In this document: positions 22,648-33,717 of the stretch, piece by piece
Layout: each line of letters begins with the position of its first letter
How positions within the stretch are numbered: position 1 is the stretch's first letter
NCBI GenBank assembly: GCA_004802725.1
Contig: SGPM01000006.1
Coordinates: 124,001-188,000, forward strand
Length of the DNA stretch: 64,000 bases
Source of the DNA: Antrodiella citrinella
Lineage: Eukaryota; Basidiomycota; Agaricomycetes; Polyporales; Steccherinaceae
Reading direction: 5' to 3'
Position numbers and translations under genes: made by a program
Notes under the pieces: model-generated
What the model saw: only the letters and a program-made list of their open reading frames with translations
Database searches by the model: none
Told to the model about the DNA's origin: nothing

Positions 22648-24972
22648 TTATAGGGATTCCATTCGAATATTATTGGGCAAAGACTGCCACAGAGTTGGCA
22701 GATATCGTTGAACCCGAGCTCTGACCTCGCCCTCCTGGTTNGTNCGTGAAGCGTGCTTNAGTAGGAGCCGCACAGTATNTTCTGTGGGCTGGAAAGACTT
22801 CAGCGTCGTCATCTCCATGCACATCAGCTTAACCGCGTCGTCCAACCGCCCGACGCGACAAAGGCAGTCCAACCACTGGTTCCAGTTCTTCTCATCCCAN
22901 TTGAACCTGCGATCATGAAGCCTCCCGTAAACCTCCACCGCCTTGTCGTCCACTCCATTCTTCACGCAAGCTGTCACGATGATGGCCACCGTGCTGTTGT
23001 CGAAGCTGTCGGAGAGGAGCATNGTCTGCCATAGCTCGTACGCCTCCCGGAAGCATCCCATACGGTCATATGTCTCAATGAGCTTGTTCCACAGGGGAAT
23101 GTCTGGGATCAGAGCGGGGTCGAGGGAGATCACATCATGGGTGTGAGCGACGTGCTTGATGAGCTTGGCGCGGGCGACGTCGTCGTNNGGTTTCAAGCCA
23201 TCAGCAAGCTCCGTGAGCCTGTTGAGGACGTTGCGGTAAATCTTCGTGGTGATACGATANCCCGCNCTGCGCATGTCCTTGAGGATCTCGAAGTAGCGAG
23301 GGGCGCCNGAATCTTCAGAGTGGAAGCTACGCTTGCANAAGTTGTTGGCGACCGCCTCGTAGCCCTTCATATCGAGGGCATATTCNCCGTNGTTCGTCTT
23401 GTAAAGCTTCTTGTACATCTCGTACGCTTCGTTTGAGTACCGACAGCTGTCCATGAGTAGCAGGAGAAGTGAAGTCGTCGTGATCGGTGTCATGTGTACG
23501 TCCCGGGACAGCATGTCGTCTACGAGAGACACGGCGATAGGNAAATATTTCCTANTATTCNTGGACTTCGTGGTAGCGCGTATCATATGTTCATAGATAA
23601 TGAAGCTCTTCTGGCGCTCTGACTCGTCACTGTCCCGGAGGAACTCCTCCAAATAGCGCAAAGCTTGGTCTATGATCTTGTCGTCAGGNGCCTCGACGCC
23701 TGCGGTGCAGACAGCGCGAAGAATGGGGAAAAACATCTCGACTGTTTTGGGGATGCCACGGCGTCCTACGGTCCTGTAAGCCTCAAGCGCATGGTAACGA
23801 CCNGTAGGAGTNCCATCGAACGCAGCATTCTGGATTACGATAGCCCAGATCTCTGCGTCGGCTTGAATATTCAACTTCATTTCCCAGAATTTCAGGTCGG
23901 AGACTTTCTTCGCTGACTCGACGACCCTCAGCAAAGTCTCTCGGCTAGATCGAAATCCTTTGTTAATGTAGGCCCCGAGCAGCTTGACAGCAGCATTCCT
24001 GTCGTGCACTGCCGCATCGCCCAGCTTCTTGTTCCGGTCTATTCCAGCGTCCACAGCCGTAGAGGCGACCAACTCCTCGTATAGTTTAGTGACTTGAGCC
24101 ACAAGTCCTTTGGATCCAGCGTTCTCATATCCTTCAATCAAGAGGTCGAGGATGGCACGAGTGAAGCGTACACCATCGTGTTGCATCTCCTGAACAATGC
24201 TCTGTACCTGCGCGAAGTGCGGAAAGGATCCGTCTTGGAAGAGTGTATCGAAGAGAGTCCAGTAGGTGGTGATGGTTGGTTGATAGCCTGATTGACGCAT
24301 GCCCTCCAGAGATGACTGAATGAGCCTCGCTTCGTGTGTTTCGCTGCATCTGTTCAGGAATGTATTCCACTGAGCCTTGCTTGGCATGCAGTTCCCCGGC
24401 TTTCCAGACATCTCCGTCAACCAACGACCAGCGGAAACGAGCCTATTACCCGCCATAAGCTCCTGGAAGACTCGGTCATGAACCTTTGCATCGACCTTGA
24501 TGTTCCACGAATCATGCATACGATGAAGCATGCGGCCGACCAATTCTAAGTCCTCCGTGTGTCCAGAAGATGCGAGGAGACACAACACAGAAGTGAGGGT
24601 GTCTTTGAGTTGCTCACGTGTCCACGACAAATTGTCGTTCGTGATAGTCTGTGGCGGCGTTTTCAAACAGGATCTGCAAGTCCATCGTGCAAGGTTGACG
24701 GCCTGAGTGGCAACCGATTCGCGAAACCGTTCGATGAATGACTCGAACGGTTCACTTGGGACCTCGACTTCTTCGCTGGCAGACGCAGCGATCTGTGTAG
24801 ACATAGGACGCGAGAGGTGTCCATTCCATTGAATCTGTCTCAGCAAGTCCGTCTGCGAAGTGGCATGGTGTGCAAAACGAGGTGTTGCATAGGTGTAGGA
24901 AGATGGGGGGAGGAGTCGCGCAGAGCAGGCGGGGTTGCGTCTAATGCGAGATGAGAACGCTCTCCAGGACAT
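22648..24972 (-). CDS. Pentatricopeptide-repeat protein, probably mitochondrial
   Basis: Single long exon of 774 codons on the minus strand. The N-terminus after the ATG at 24972 is rich in Arg and Ser with few acidic residues (RAFSSRIRRNPACSARLL), consistent with mitochondrial import. The body is a series of helical hairpins of about 35 residues typical of PPR proteins, for example IPLWNKLIETYDRMGCFREA and NWNQWLDCLCRVGRLDDAV. PPR proteins bind organellar RNA and act in its processing or translation; the target here is unknown. The sequence carries twenty ambiguous bases inside the gene (plus three just 3' of it, between 22527 and 22640), so several residues cannot be read. An upstream frame extension begins with GTG and is not a credible start. 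The gene is divergent from Sec61 gamma across about 270 bp. Confidence 0.75.
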   Translation of the reverse strand: MSWRAFSSRIRRNPACSARLLPPSSYTYATPRFAHHATSQTDLLRQIQWNGHLSRPMSTQIAASASEEVEVPSEPFESFIERFRESVATQAVNLARWTCRSCLKTPPQTITNDNLSWTREQLKDTLTSVLCLLASSGHTEDLELVGRMLHRMHDSWNIKVDAKVHDRVFQELMAGNRLVSAGRWLTEMSGKPGNCMPSKAQWNTFLNRCSETHEARLIQSSLEGMRQSGYQPTITTYWTLFDTLFQDGSFPHFAQVQSIVQEMQHDGVRFTRAILDLLIEGYENAGSKGLVAQVTKLYEELVASTAVDAGIDRNKKLGDAAVHDRNAAVKLLGAYINKGFRSSRETLLRVVESAKKVSDLKFWEMKLNIQADAEIWAIVIQNAAFDXTPXGRYHALEAYRTVGRRGIPKTVEMFFPILRAVCTAGVEXPDDKIIDQALRYLEEFLRDSDESERQKSFIIYEHMIRATTKSXNXRKYXPIAVSLVDDMLSRDVHMTPITTTSLLLLLMDSCRYSNEAYEMYKKLYKTNXXEYALDMKGYEAVANNXCKRSFHSEDXGAPRYFEILKDMRXAXYRITTKIYRNVLNRLTELADGLKXXDDVARAKLIKHVAHTHDVISLDPALIPDIPLWNKLIETYDRMGCFREAYELWQXMLLSDSFDNSTVAIIVTACVKNGVDDKAVEVYGRLHDRRFXWDEKNWNQWLDCLCRVGRLDDAVKLMCMEMTTLKSFQPTEXTVRLLXKHASXXNQEGEVRARVQRYLPTLWQSLPNNIRMESL

Positions 24973-25238
24973 GCATGTGAGTTGTCCTGTTAATGATATT
25001 AGAAGAGGTCGCAAGACATACAGACAAACCCACCTAGACTGCACTACGGGTAGATAATGTTCAGAGGTCGGTCAAGAACTCGATTGAATCAGAATATTTG
25101 TTGGGCATAATGGGCGCCTATGACACGTGTGCGCAACACCCTGCCAGTGACAGTGACAACACATCCTCTTCAGACACGTCCACCATCACAGCAGGCCTTT
25201 CCTCATTCCTCCCACTTTTAGTCCCTCCTTGTCTCACC
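24973..25238. promoter_or_regulatory. Divergent promoter, PPR gene and Sec61 gamma
   Basis: The 266 bp between the start codons of two opposed genes must hold both promoters. The Sec61 gamma side is C/T-rich before its ATG. No specific site was recognised. Confidence 0.4.
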
Positions 25239-25664
25239 ATGTCCGAGAAACTCAAAGAATTCGCTGAGATTCCCCAAGAGTTCATCAAGGATGGAAACCA
25301 GGTGCGAAACTTGTTCTCGGTCCTAAGGACTTTCGCGCTGACTTGTATCGACCAGTTCCTGATTCGCTGCACCAAGCCATCGCAAAAGGGTGTGTTCTAT
25401 GGACTTCTAGTGTAGTGTTTTAGAGATGTTGACCCCTTCGCAGAATTCCTGCAGATTTGTAAAGCTGTGGCTATTGGATTCGCTGTCATGGGATTCATTG
25501 GCTACTTCGTAAAACTCATCCATATCCCAATGTAAGTGTCTTCTACTCATGCTACTGCGTTGTTCTGATATATGTGCGTACAGAAACAATATCCTTGTGT
25601 ACGTCCGCGGTCTACTGTCACTCTACATCCCACTGAACTTCGTGCTGCTAGCGGCGGAGCATGA
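25239..25664 (+). CDS. SSS1: Sec61 gamma subunit of the ER translocon (Sss1)
   Basis: Five short exons: 25239-25301, 25356-25389, 25444-25531, 25584-25598 and 25652-25664, giving 70 aa, the family's usual length. The order of signature blocks is [47 protein letters not shown] and IPINNILVGGA at the C-terminus. This is a tail-anchored subunit that clamps the Sec61 channel in the ER membrane. The last two exons are only 15 and 13 nt; without that final splice the frame would run on into implausible sequence, whereas splicing gives the conserved NNILVGGA ending. Sec61 gamma is a reported neighbour of mushroom A mating-type loci. Confidence 0.93.
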
Positions 25665-25889
25665 GTCTACATTCCAGCACATCCTGTTGCCCTCCTCGAC
25701 TCCTTGCGCCATTTCTCTAGCTTGTGTCATCGTATATGAACGACTGTACATATACGTCGTCTCTGCGTGTGTAGGCACTTGTTTATCCCGTAGACCTGAT
25801 CGAGACCGAACCCCATTTGCCTCTTCGCACTATGTACACCACCTAATTCAGAGGCAGCGTTCTCCCTGGTTCTCAATGCCATGTCTCGG

Positions 25890-27428
25890 TCATACTAGTG
25901 ATTGCGCAGGCGTTATACTATCCGCCAGCATACCAATGTGTGTGGTCAACGGGGCTGATAGATTTTGCAGTTCTTGTTCGTCCTGTGACCGGGGTCGCCA
26001 GAAATGCAATGTTTGAATAACGCTCTGGAGAAACAAACGGTCAGATCGGTTAAATATTGCAACGAGATTCGATGACAGTCACATACTGTACGTGCACCAA
26101 AGATGACGGCAGTGAACAGGGGTACTGTCAGTCTTAATTGTGAGACCGAGGTTTGTCTTGCCAGAAGGAAGTACGCACGACATGCAAGTGCAATGAAGGG
26201 GAATGGATTCGTTTCGTCGACTATTAGGACGATGGACCCACTAGTTGACGGAACAATCAGTAAGGGTGGAGAGTAGTTGTGATAGACACTACGCACATTA
26301 GTGCAATGAGCGTCGAAACGTTGAATAGAAGGATCTGTATGACGCAATGTTCACAATCAGCGTGGACGCTCAATGTACTAGAGAGGTTCCGTACTCTGAG
26401 CTGTAGATTCATTATGTGTTGTTTACCTTGCTTCAAGGGCGTCCGCCGACTGATCGTCACGTATCGGTAGATCATCCCAACTACACAGTATTCAGTATCT
26501 CGCACTTGATGATGATGTTCAACACCCACCCTCCATAATGGATAGCACGCTTGTGAAGACCACAGAGGATATTGGTATAGCCAATTTGCTGCAGGCATTG
26601 GTGAGAACAGTGTTACAGTGCGTCACGACACAAAGTGGCTCACAATGCAGGGGCTTCAAGAGAGCAGAATAACCCAGAGGAGGCCATAACGGTCTCTGGA
26701 TGCTTAATGCCGTACTACCAGAAAGGTATGAGTACACTACCGTTATAATGACTGATGCGACAACTCACATTGACTGTCACAATGCATACCACAACGAACG
26801 TCAGATATGGAGGGACCAGAATCTATCAAGACTCCATTTACGAGATCACTCGTTGTGTTGAAGGACTTTGGACTCACCAGAACTGGACGAATGTATCGGG
26901 GAGAATTCTTCAGGGATCCGTACCACGAATTGGAAAGAAAAGGGGTCCAGACCTGGTCTTAATCAGTAAGAGACATCGAAAGCTGTATCAAGGGACCCAC
27001 CTCTGCAATGATGCTGAGAGTGGCTATACCAATCCTAACGACAAAAAAGTAAGTACAGTAGTTTCGTCGATGGAGCTACAAACTCACGTCGGTGGAGATG
27101 CTTGGGTCGAAGCTGCTTGGACTAGACATAAGGTAAAGGGAGGTCTCGTGTGACCAATGTTGCCGGTATACCACCTGCAAAGTGCAGTTAAATCGAGTTT
27201 TCAGTCAAGTTCTGAATGAGAAGTGACCTACAGAAGACAGTTGAACACCGAGGAAATCATGACTATCACCAAGACATTGATCAAATTCCAGATGTACGAC
27301 GTGTACTTGGAGGGTTCCCTGTACTTAGACCAGAGGAGGGTAAGCACTGCGACGGGAAGAGCGACGTGTCCCCCTAGAACCTCAAGAACCACGAAGGGTA
27401 CTATAAGCTTCGGTACTAAATAAATCAT
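25890..27428 (-). CDS. Seven-transmembrane receptor-like protein
   Basis: Reconstructed from twelve exons on the minus strand: 27428-27232, 27174-27088, 27034-27001, 26952-26878, 26822-26769, 26714-26644, 26588-26530, 26480-26395, 26334-26297, 26240-26179, 26124-26087 and 26024-25890; 311 aa with consistent phases throughout. Seven hydrophobic helices are visible: VPFVVLEVLGGHVALPVAV, IWNLINVLVIVMISSVF, LCLVQAASTQASPPTIGIA, YLTFVVVCIVTV, IPISSVVFTSVLSIME, LLFNVSTLIALIGSIVLIV and FIALACLPLFTAVIFGA. Helix 7 is followed by an F-G-x-x and FWRP tail typical of fungal 7TM receptor-like families. The layout suggests a G-protein-coupled-receptor-like protein; the ligand is unknown and it is not the STE3 pheromone receptor. 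The start is the first ATG of the TM1 exon, so an upstream exon cannot be excluded. No single reading frame reveals this gene. Confidence 0.6.
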
Positions 27429-28236
27429 GAGTCGGGCGTGAAATGCCAAAGGAGCATTGAAATATTGATGAACGTACATGTACACGATCTAGGATCGACC
27501 TCAATGTTGCAAGGCATGATATCACAGCGGTCAAAAAATAACGGCTGCCAGCAGCACATGTACTCACCTTGGCAAGTCCAGGGCTTTATACAGGTTCAAC
27601 ACATTGGCATGTACATCATCTGTCGTCTTTGAAACCGCCTTCTTGATAATAAGCTTATTTAAAGCAAATTGCCCTGGGCACTGTACATTTGATATCAGAC
27701 TTCCAGAGCAGACTGAAGATCATCTGTCGAGCAGAAACCCTGCGTACAAGTCACAGTTTCCCGATATGCCTCACTTACAAATGCTGGATTGTAGGAGTAC
27801 GTGCATTCCCTTTGGTAAATGAAATGTGAGGAGGAATAGCGCTAATGCGGGAAACATGGACAGCATCGCGCTGAAGTCTAGACAGATGGACGTCAAAGTC
27901 AGTCCTTCCGCACATTCACCACGCCGCCCTTGTAACGGATATCAGCATAGTGGACCAAACCGATGTAACTGTCAGACGACAAACCTGTGACGCGATGGTG
28001 GTGGACCCGTTATTCATCTGAGAAGAAGGGGACCCAATTCTGAGCATTGCCCAGAACAAGGAGGCTAAGGATCACAAACATAGCGCGCTCAAGCGATCAA
28101 GGTCCCCAATTCTTGAACAGTTCTTTTTGCACCCTGCGATGCAAATTAGCCGTTGTACAACCATTCGGTCTCACACATGCGAAGGGCGCCAGCATACATA
28201 ACCCCTTCACCCCGACGACTGTATTGCCATGTAATC
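27429..28236. other. Intergenic region with unresolved coding-like segments
   Basis: 808 bp between the 7TM gene start and the COG1 stop. Three minus-strand segments look protein-like: about 27950-27905 (YIGLVHYADIRYKG), 27900-27785 and 27655-27570 (ending VLNLYKALDLPR). I could not join them into one phase-consistent gene, and none is a clear domain match. They may be a decayed gene or chance, and the stretch must also hold the 7TM promoter. Confidence 0.3.
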
Positions 28237-31200
28237 CTAGCTTCCTACAAGCAGCAGGCCCAGTCTCAGCGCAGGCTTCACAACATTTATCCCATGCTCG
28301 AACTGTGAATCTGTCGGCGGGACGCCAAAACGCAGCATGCTTGATGAATTCTTGGACTTCCCGCTGGGTGACGACGGAGACGACGAGGGTGGTGAAGACG
28401 GAAGGAGGGATTCTAACAGCATCTGCATTCTGCTCAGATGGTCAGACGCCGGCTTGTCTTCTAGCGCATCTTTCACCACGCCTTCTGTTGATAGCTGCAT
28501 GCAATGTTTTCAGCACAAAATGGACGGAAGAAGAAATTGAGGAAAACATACCTGATCTCGTAATTGATCTACCCGTCGGCGAAGAAGAACTAGGCTGTTC
28601 ATCTCTGCTCCCTCCCAAGACTTGCAAATCTGCAATAGGAGACGGAGATCCCAATAAGATTGCAGGGTTCCTTGCCAAAAATTCGTAGTATCATCGCTGA
28701 CGCGTTCAAGCACAGCTTGTGCGAAAGAATCTAGGGTTTCCGTGGACCAGCTTCTGCGTCGTACTGGATCCAAGGATGAGCCGAGCTCCTGCATTGAGCT
28801 AGAAAGAGAAACCAAAGCGCCTAGCATCGCAGGCGATGGTCCGCCGGCTTTGTCTTTTGCTCGTGTGTGCGGATGATGGCGCCTTGCTAGCCAATGCTTG
28901 CGAATGACGTCCTGCACTGCGTATTCGCGCCAGCGATCCAACGTCTGATCATGTATTGTCTTCATACTCTCTTTGAAAGCTGTGCGAGGCGATCAGACTA
29001 TGCAACTTTTGGTACGAGGGGATCTCACCTTGAAGTCGCTCTTGACTACAATCCATCCCACTTCTCAAAAGCGTGGATAATGATAGCTCGGCAGCAACAC
29101 GTCCCACGAATACCACACTGCCTATAGAACGTTCTGCGCTTCTGGTGAGAAAACGTCCCTCATTGACGGCTCATCAAACACATACCTGAAACATCTCCTA
29201 AGGAAGTGATGACTTCCAACAAGAGACTCACGATGCCCTCGCATAACGATTCCGCATCGTGTCTGTAGAGGCTAAAGAGTTGATCTGTCGATTCTGTTGA
29301 TCTATGGAAAGGTCAACAATTTTCAAACACCGGAGTGTGAGGAGCTCACGTAGAGTCTTTCTGGACGAAATCCAGATCGGCATGTAGCGCCTGGATCCGA
29401 ACCTCGACGGTCTCCATCACATTATTCAATGGAGTAGTCCGACCCAAAATCTGTTGTTGCAGCGATTTCCTGTACTTTTCAAAAGATGCCATCCCCGTGG
29501 ACGAGGTAAGACTATTCTGCAATGATGGCAGGGGTGGAGGATGGAATACGTTCTGTGACGTTCGTACACCTGTGAAAATCATGAATGGTTGTATGTCTCA
29601 TGTAAGTTCAAGAACTTACCAGAAAGATTTAGATTCAGAGAGTCGCGATCTGATTCCAAAGTCGAAGCCAGCCTTTCTTGGAATGCAAGTTTTGCAGCGT
29701 CGATCTCGGATCTCCATATCTGTCTTGTACGCTTCTGGCACCAGTTTTCCACCGTGGAAGTGAATTGTAACTTCTCGTCGTGCACCAGGCCTTCCCCTTT
29801 GTCTACCCATGTTCGTAGCTGCGACCTCAGATACCAGACTTCACGGATGGTCTTGAGCTCCGACAACCAGTTGTCGACGGCTTTCTCCAAATCTTGCAGC
29901 GCGTCACGGAACCAATCCTGCATCTGCTCCTCGACCTGCACGTGGATCTTAGAGGTGGAGATGGTGTTATCGTCAATATAAGGTTTGTAACCCTTGATGT
30001 TCGAGGGCAAAAGTCCGTAATGTGTAGAAGATGGCAGGCTGGCGAGTAATGTTTGTGTAGTAAATCGTAGGTCATGGGGTACCCAGTCTGGTGGCGGAGC
30101 CTCTGTCGAGATGTAGTTCAAGACCTCTGCCATCAGCGAGGTAGGATGTAATGCGCCGCCTAGAAATATAGTTCTGGCTGTGCCAAGGGTCTGTGAAACG
30201 ACCCGCAAGGCTGCTTCAGATTTCTGACGTACGCCTCGCACAGACGCTTTGCTTGTGCGACGCGGTCCCGCGTCTGTAAAGAGATTTGCATCAGCTGCAC
30301 CGTTCGCGATACTACGAGATCGGTTGAGCAGAGTCGTAAGAGCTCGAGTTCTTTGTGTCAAAAATATGGTGACCGTCTCCGGCAGTGGTCGGGATTCGAG
30401 TAAATGGAGTGTCAGTAGAGCCGCACACGCGTCCTGCAGTAACATGAGCATTGTGCATAACTCAACAAGGAGACAAACCACCTACCGATGATGAAAGAGT
30501 ATGTTCGCGGAGGAAGAGCGTCGCTTTGTGGGTAACCTGCGTGCGGAACTGTGACACTATGTCCCATTGCCTTTGCACGAGGGGAAATTGCTCCTGTTGT
30601 TTACCGTGAGCCAAAACTCGCAGCCACCAACCGCCAACTTACAGGAACAAGGATCCCGTATGCAGACCATTGTGCATCTTCATCGTCCTCTGCCACTAAC
30701 AATGCTTGATGTACAACCCGAGACAGCAAGAACAGCCATGCCGCATGCAAGTAACGTCGCTTCTCTATCAACCGCCATAGATGCTCAGGTGCATCGAGGA
30801 GTAATTTCATGTGAGCCGAGAGCGACTGCAAGGCGTGTAAGTATATGTCTGGAGAAAGGTATTTCAGTTAACGGATTGTCTCTTGTCTGCAGAAGTGCGC
30901 ACCTTCATCGCCAGCTACAGTCGATGATTTCGGAAGGTGAGCTTGTCGCATTGACGCAGAAACATTTCTCATCTCCTGGAAGGCATCCTTGACGTTGACC
31001 GAAGACTGCGCTATCTCGATGATTGACGTTGAGGCTTGCAGAAGATCTCGATACCGTTCCCTGTGCTTTCACGCCAGTTTAGCTCATTATAGAGTATACA
31101 CCGCGTATATCACGTACCCAACCATGAGACGAAGCTCTTGTTGTTTGGCATCTGCGTCAACTCTGCGGAGAACTCCTTAGCTAGCATGCCAGTCATCTCT

Positions 31201-31499
31201 GTGATGTCTGCTTACCTTAACCGCTGCTGTATTGCTCTGACTTCGGCCACAGTGTGCTTCGCAAACAACTCGTCAGGATCCAAGTTATCCGAATATCCAT
31301 TCGGCTCGAATGATGACTTCAAACTCCCGCTGACAGAAACCTTCCGATTAGGTAGCCATTGAGATGAACCCTCCCCGGACGTATTAGAGTTCTGAGAAAC
31401 GGAGTGTGTCAACGGAGGGAGCTGAGCCAATTTTGATAGACCTGTAGCGGTGGACGAGCTGAGAGAAGAAAGAGAGACGGTGGACGGTCTGCGAGCCAT
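28237..31499 (-). CDS. COG1: Conserved oligomeric Golgi complex subunit 1
   Basis: Eleven exons on the minus strand: 31499-31216, 31162-31118, 31060-30903, 30848-30643, 30593-30486, 30433-29620, 29569-29350, 29301-29186, 29133-29029, 28979-28552 and 28494-28237, giving 913 aa. The N-terminal block DPDELFAKHTVAEVRAIQQR, followed by DADAKQQELRLMVGERYRDL and LQASTSIIEIAQSS, is the COG1/Vps51-family signature. The rest is a long helical-rod protein with MKLLLDAPEHLWRLIEKRRY and WLFLLSRVVHQAL. COG1 is a lobe A subunit of the COG tether, which captures retrograde vesicles at the Golgi and so maintains glycosyltransferase localisation. The Ser/Pro-rich stretch near the C-terminus is probably disordered. 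The neighbour at 33718-35032 is TMEM115, another Golgi protein. Confidence 0.85.
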
Positions 31500-33717
31500 T
31501 CCGGATATCAGCTACATGCGTCGGGTCCAAGGTCGGGGAGCGCTGTCGAACGGCACAAAGTGGGCGCCAAATCACTCTTCAGCCACCACGCGAGCGTATC
31601 CGAGTCACAGTCATAATCTCGAGCTCGTTGTCATACATATGTATTGGATTGACTGCTATCGAGAAGTTTTTCTGTAAAGTGCAATACGAGGCAGTGTTGG
31701 GAACGTTGAGAGCTCGTATCTACTACTCTTGCGATGATTCACTGGCACAGCAGCCTTCGCAGTGGTGCCACGAAGGTGGATATACATATTGCATATGTCA
31801 AGTCGATCGAAAGGCTCAAAAACCTGGGACCTATGATACACCCAAGTGATTCTCGCAAATGAGACAGAACAACGTCATCCTGAAAACTGAAGGGGTGACT
31901 GGCTCCTACCATGATGGGGGTATCGGGGGGAAAGAGAAGGCGAGATGTCAAAGATCATGTTGTTCTCATCTGCTCCGAAGTAGAGTAGATAGGAACCCAC
32001 AATAGTCTCTTGAACAACAGTCAAATGAATATGCGTGTCCTTTGTGTACACTGACATCATCTGCGGAGAGATCGAACTTCACAACTTTCTAGAGAAACTA
32101 CAAGACGATCAGTTCTTGGATATTGGGGGCTGAAGGGGATTGACATACCTAGGTGACCGAGTCTTCACATCTGGAAGTTGAATCCTATTCACGTTGGACC
32201 TCTTCGATATCATACATGCCGCCCAGACTTGCAAGAAACGGTGCCTGCGATTCCTCGTATTGGTTTCCTCGGCGGGTTTCGAGATCGTCGCATGTTCCAG
32301 TATTCCATGTTGAATCATTGCCAATGGGAGCGGCCAGATTGCCGATATGTGAACCAGTGACGAACCCACTCAGAACCTTAGAATTGTCATGGCCATCGGC
32401 AGGGTAGTTGACACTGCGCATGTCCAACATGAACCGTACCATCAACGTCGGCGCGATTCTGTCAGTGAATGCAGGCTTTGTGAGATGACAGCAGAAGCAT
32501 TAGAGCGTCGCAGACTGACCCCTACGAAGCAAAATAGATTGTAGCGAAGCATCGCCGAGAGCCTGGTGTGCAGAACAGCATACAAGCACACTCCTTGGGG
32601 TAATCTGACGAAGCGTTATGGCCACAATCAAGCAATACCGCTGCATCACATTGCTGAATTTCCGTCTCCATACGCAGTCTACTTCTCGAGAAAATGTGAG
32701 GAGCGTATCATAGAGAAGGATGACTGGCTCGGAGAGACATGAATCGACTAAACCTCAAATGCAAAGAGAACGAACCTAGAGGGACCATGATACAGCTGAT
32801 TATAAATTGTCTGTAGTATGTATAAGATGGTAAGGACTTGCTAGGAAAAAAACTCGTGCTTATGCTAGTTTATTGGCCGCTGTATCATCCATAGTCGATG
32901 GCATTTCAGCCGTCACCGCGGGCTCTAGCCCTCCACTGACAGTTGAGACTGGCAGTATGGACTGTCGCACTCAAGTTGGAGAAGGAGATCGAGTAGGGCT
33001 CATCCCCGCAGTGGTCGGCCTGACTTTAAGACTACTTGGTAGCACCTTCGTTTCCTACCTTTCGGGTTTGGCCACTCAAAACGGAAGCAAAACTTTCGTG
33101 AATATCATTCTTCGCGAACCATGTACTTGTGTGCTGATGTGTACTCACCGCAGGGTCGTCCAATGTATCTGCATCAAACCGTGCACTATATTTGCACTGT
33201 CAGTATATCGCCATTCAACAATTGGGGTGGTCTCGTATCCACGGATTCGCCGTCCGCAATCTAACGCGGTGGTTAGGTGCGAGTTCCGTCGGCAAATGTT
33301 TTTATTCAGGCCGGAGCGCCAACAGGGTAAGGACCCGCTGAGCCCACCGATATTGTGCAAATGGCCGAGCAATAATAAGTACAGCCCGCACTTTTTTCGC
33401 TCAAGTGGAGTCTGAGATCTGAAGCTTCTGAAGACTGATAGCGACGAGATAACGAGGGTTTCAACATGACACTGCGACGTCTGAAAGAAAAATTGGGCGT
33501 ACTTACATTTCAGCCATGAATGCCAAGTTCGGACGTCGGAATCCTCGGTCGGAGTCGGTCCAAGGACCGCCATACAAGTGAGACAGTCATCGCACACCAG
33601 AGTCGTTTGAGCATTCACGATGAGAATTAGGAAGGAAGCTGGATCCTAAGCAAATAGGTACTATAACGGCGTAAGTGAGTCTCAGGACAACGATTCAACC
33701 CGTCCATAAACCGTAGA
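31500..33717. other. 2.2-kb stretch with gene remnants
   Basis: Between COG1 and TMEM115. It holds a decayed DUF6533 gene (separate entry) and, on the minus strand at about 33190-33060, two adjoining exon-like pieces with good splice sites encoding YSARFDADTLDDPA and NDIHESFASVLSGQTRK. An open frame beginning at the ATG at 33618 may belong with them, but I could not connect them in phase. Another short protein-like piece lies at about 32015-31890. The remainder is noncoding. Confidence 0.35.
32185..32817 (-). pseudogene. Decayed DUF6533-type seven-transmembrane gene
   Basis: Near 32817-32640 the minus strand encodes the conserved start of the DUF6533 family: FIISCIMVPL joined across an intron to VILLYDTLLTFSREVDCVW and RRKFS. 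At 32460-32185 it encodes a typical C-terminal tail (MVRFMLDMRSVNYPADG, then IGNLAAPIGNDSTW). The region in between is under 200 bp, and the five or so transmembrane helices expected there are missing. This is best explained as a gene that lost its middle. DUF6533 proteins are 7TM-like fungal proteins of unknown role, often expanded in agaricomycetes. Confidence 0.5.

Noticed and set aside
25599..26016. C-terminal extension of Sec61 gamma as read in the genomic frame
   Set aside because: A 53-nt intron followed by a 13-nt exon gives the conserved NNILVGGA ending; the run-on is implausible.
27905..27960. LSm14/Scd6-like domain
   Set aside because: Only about fourteen residues match and no further LSm strand follows; too little to call.
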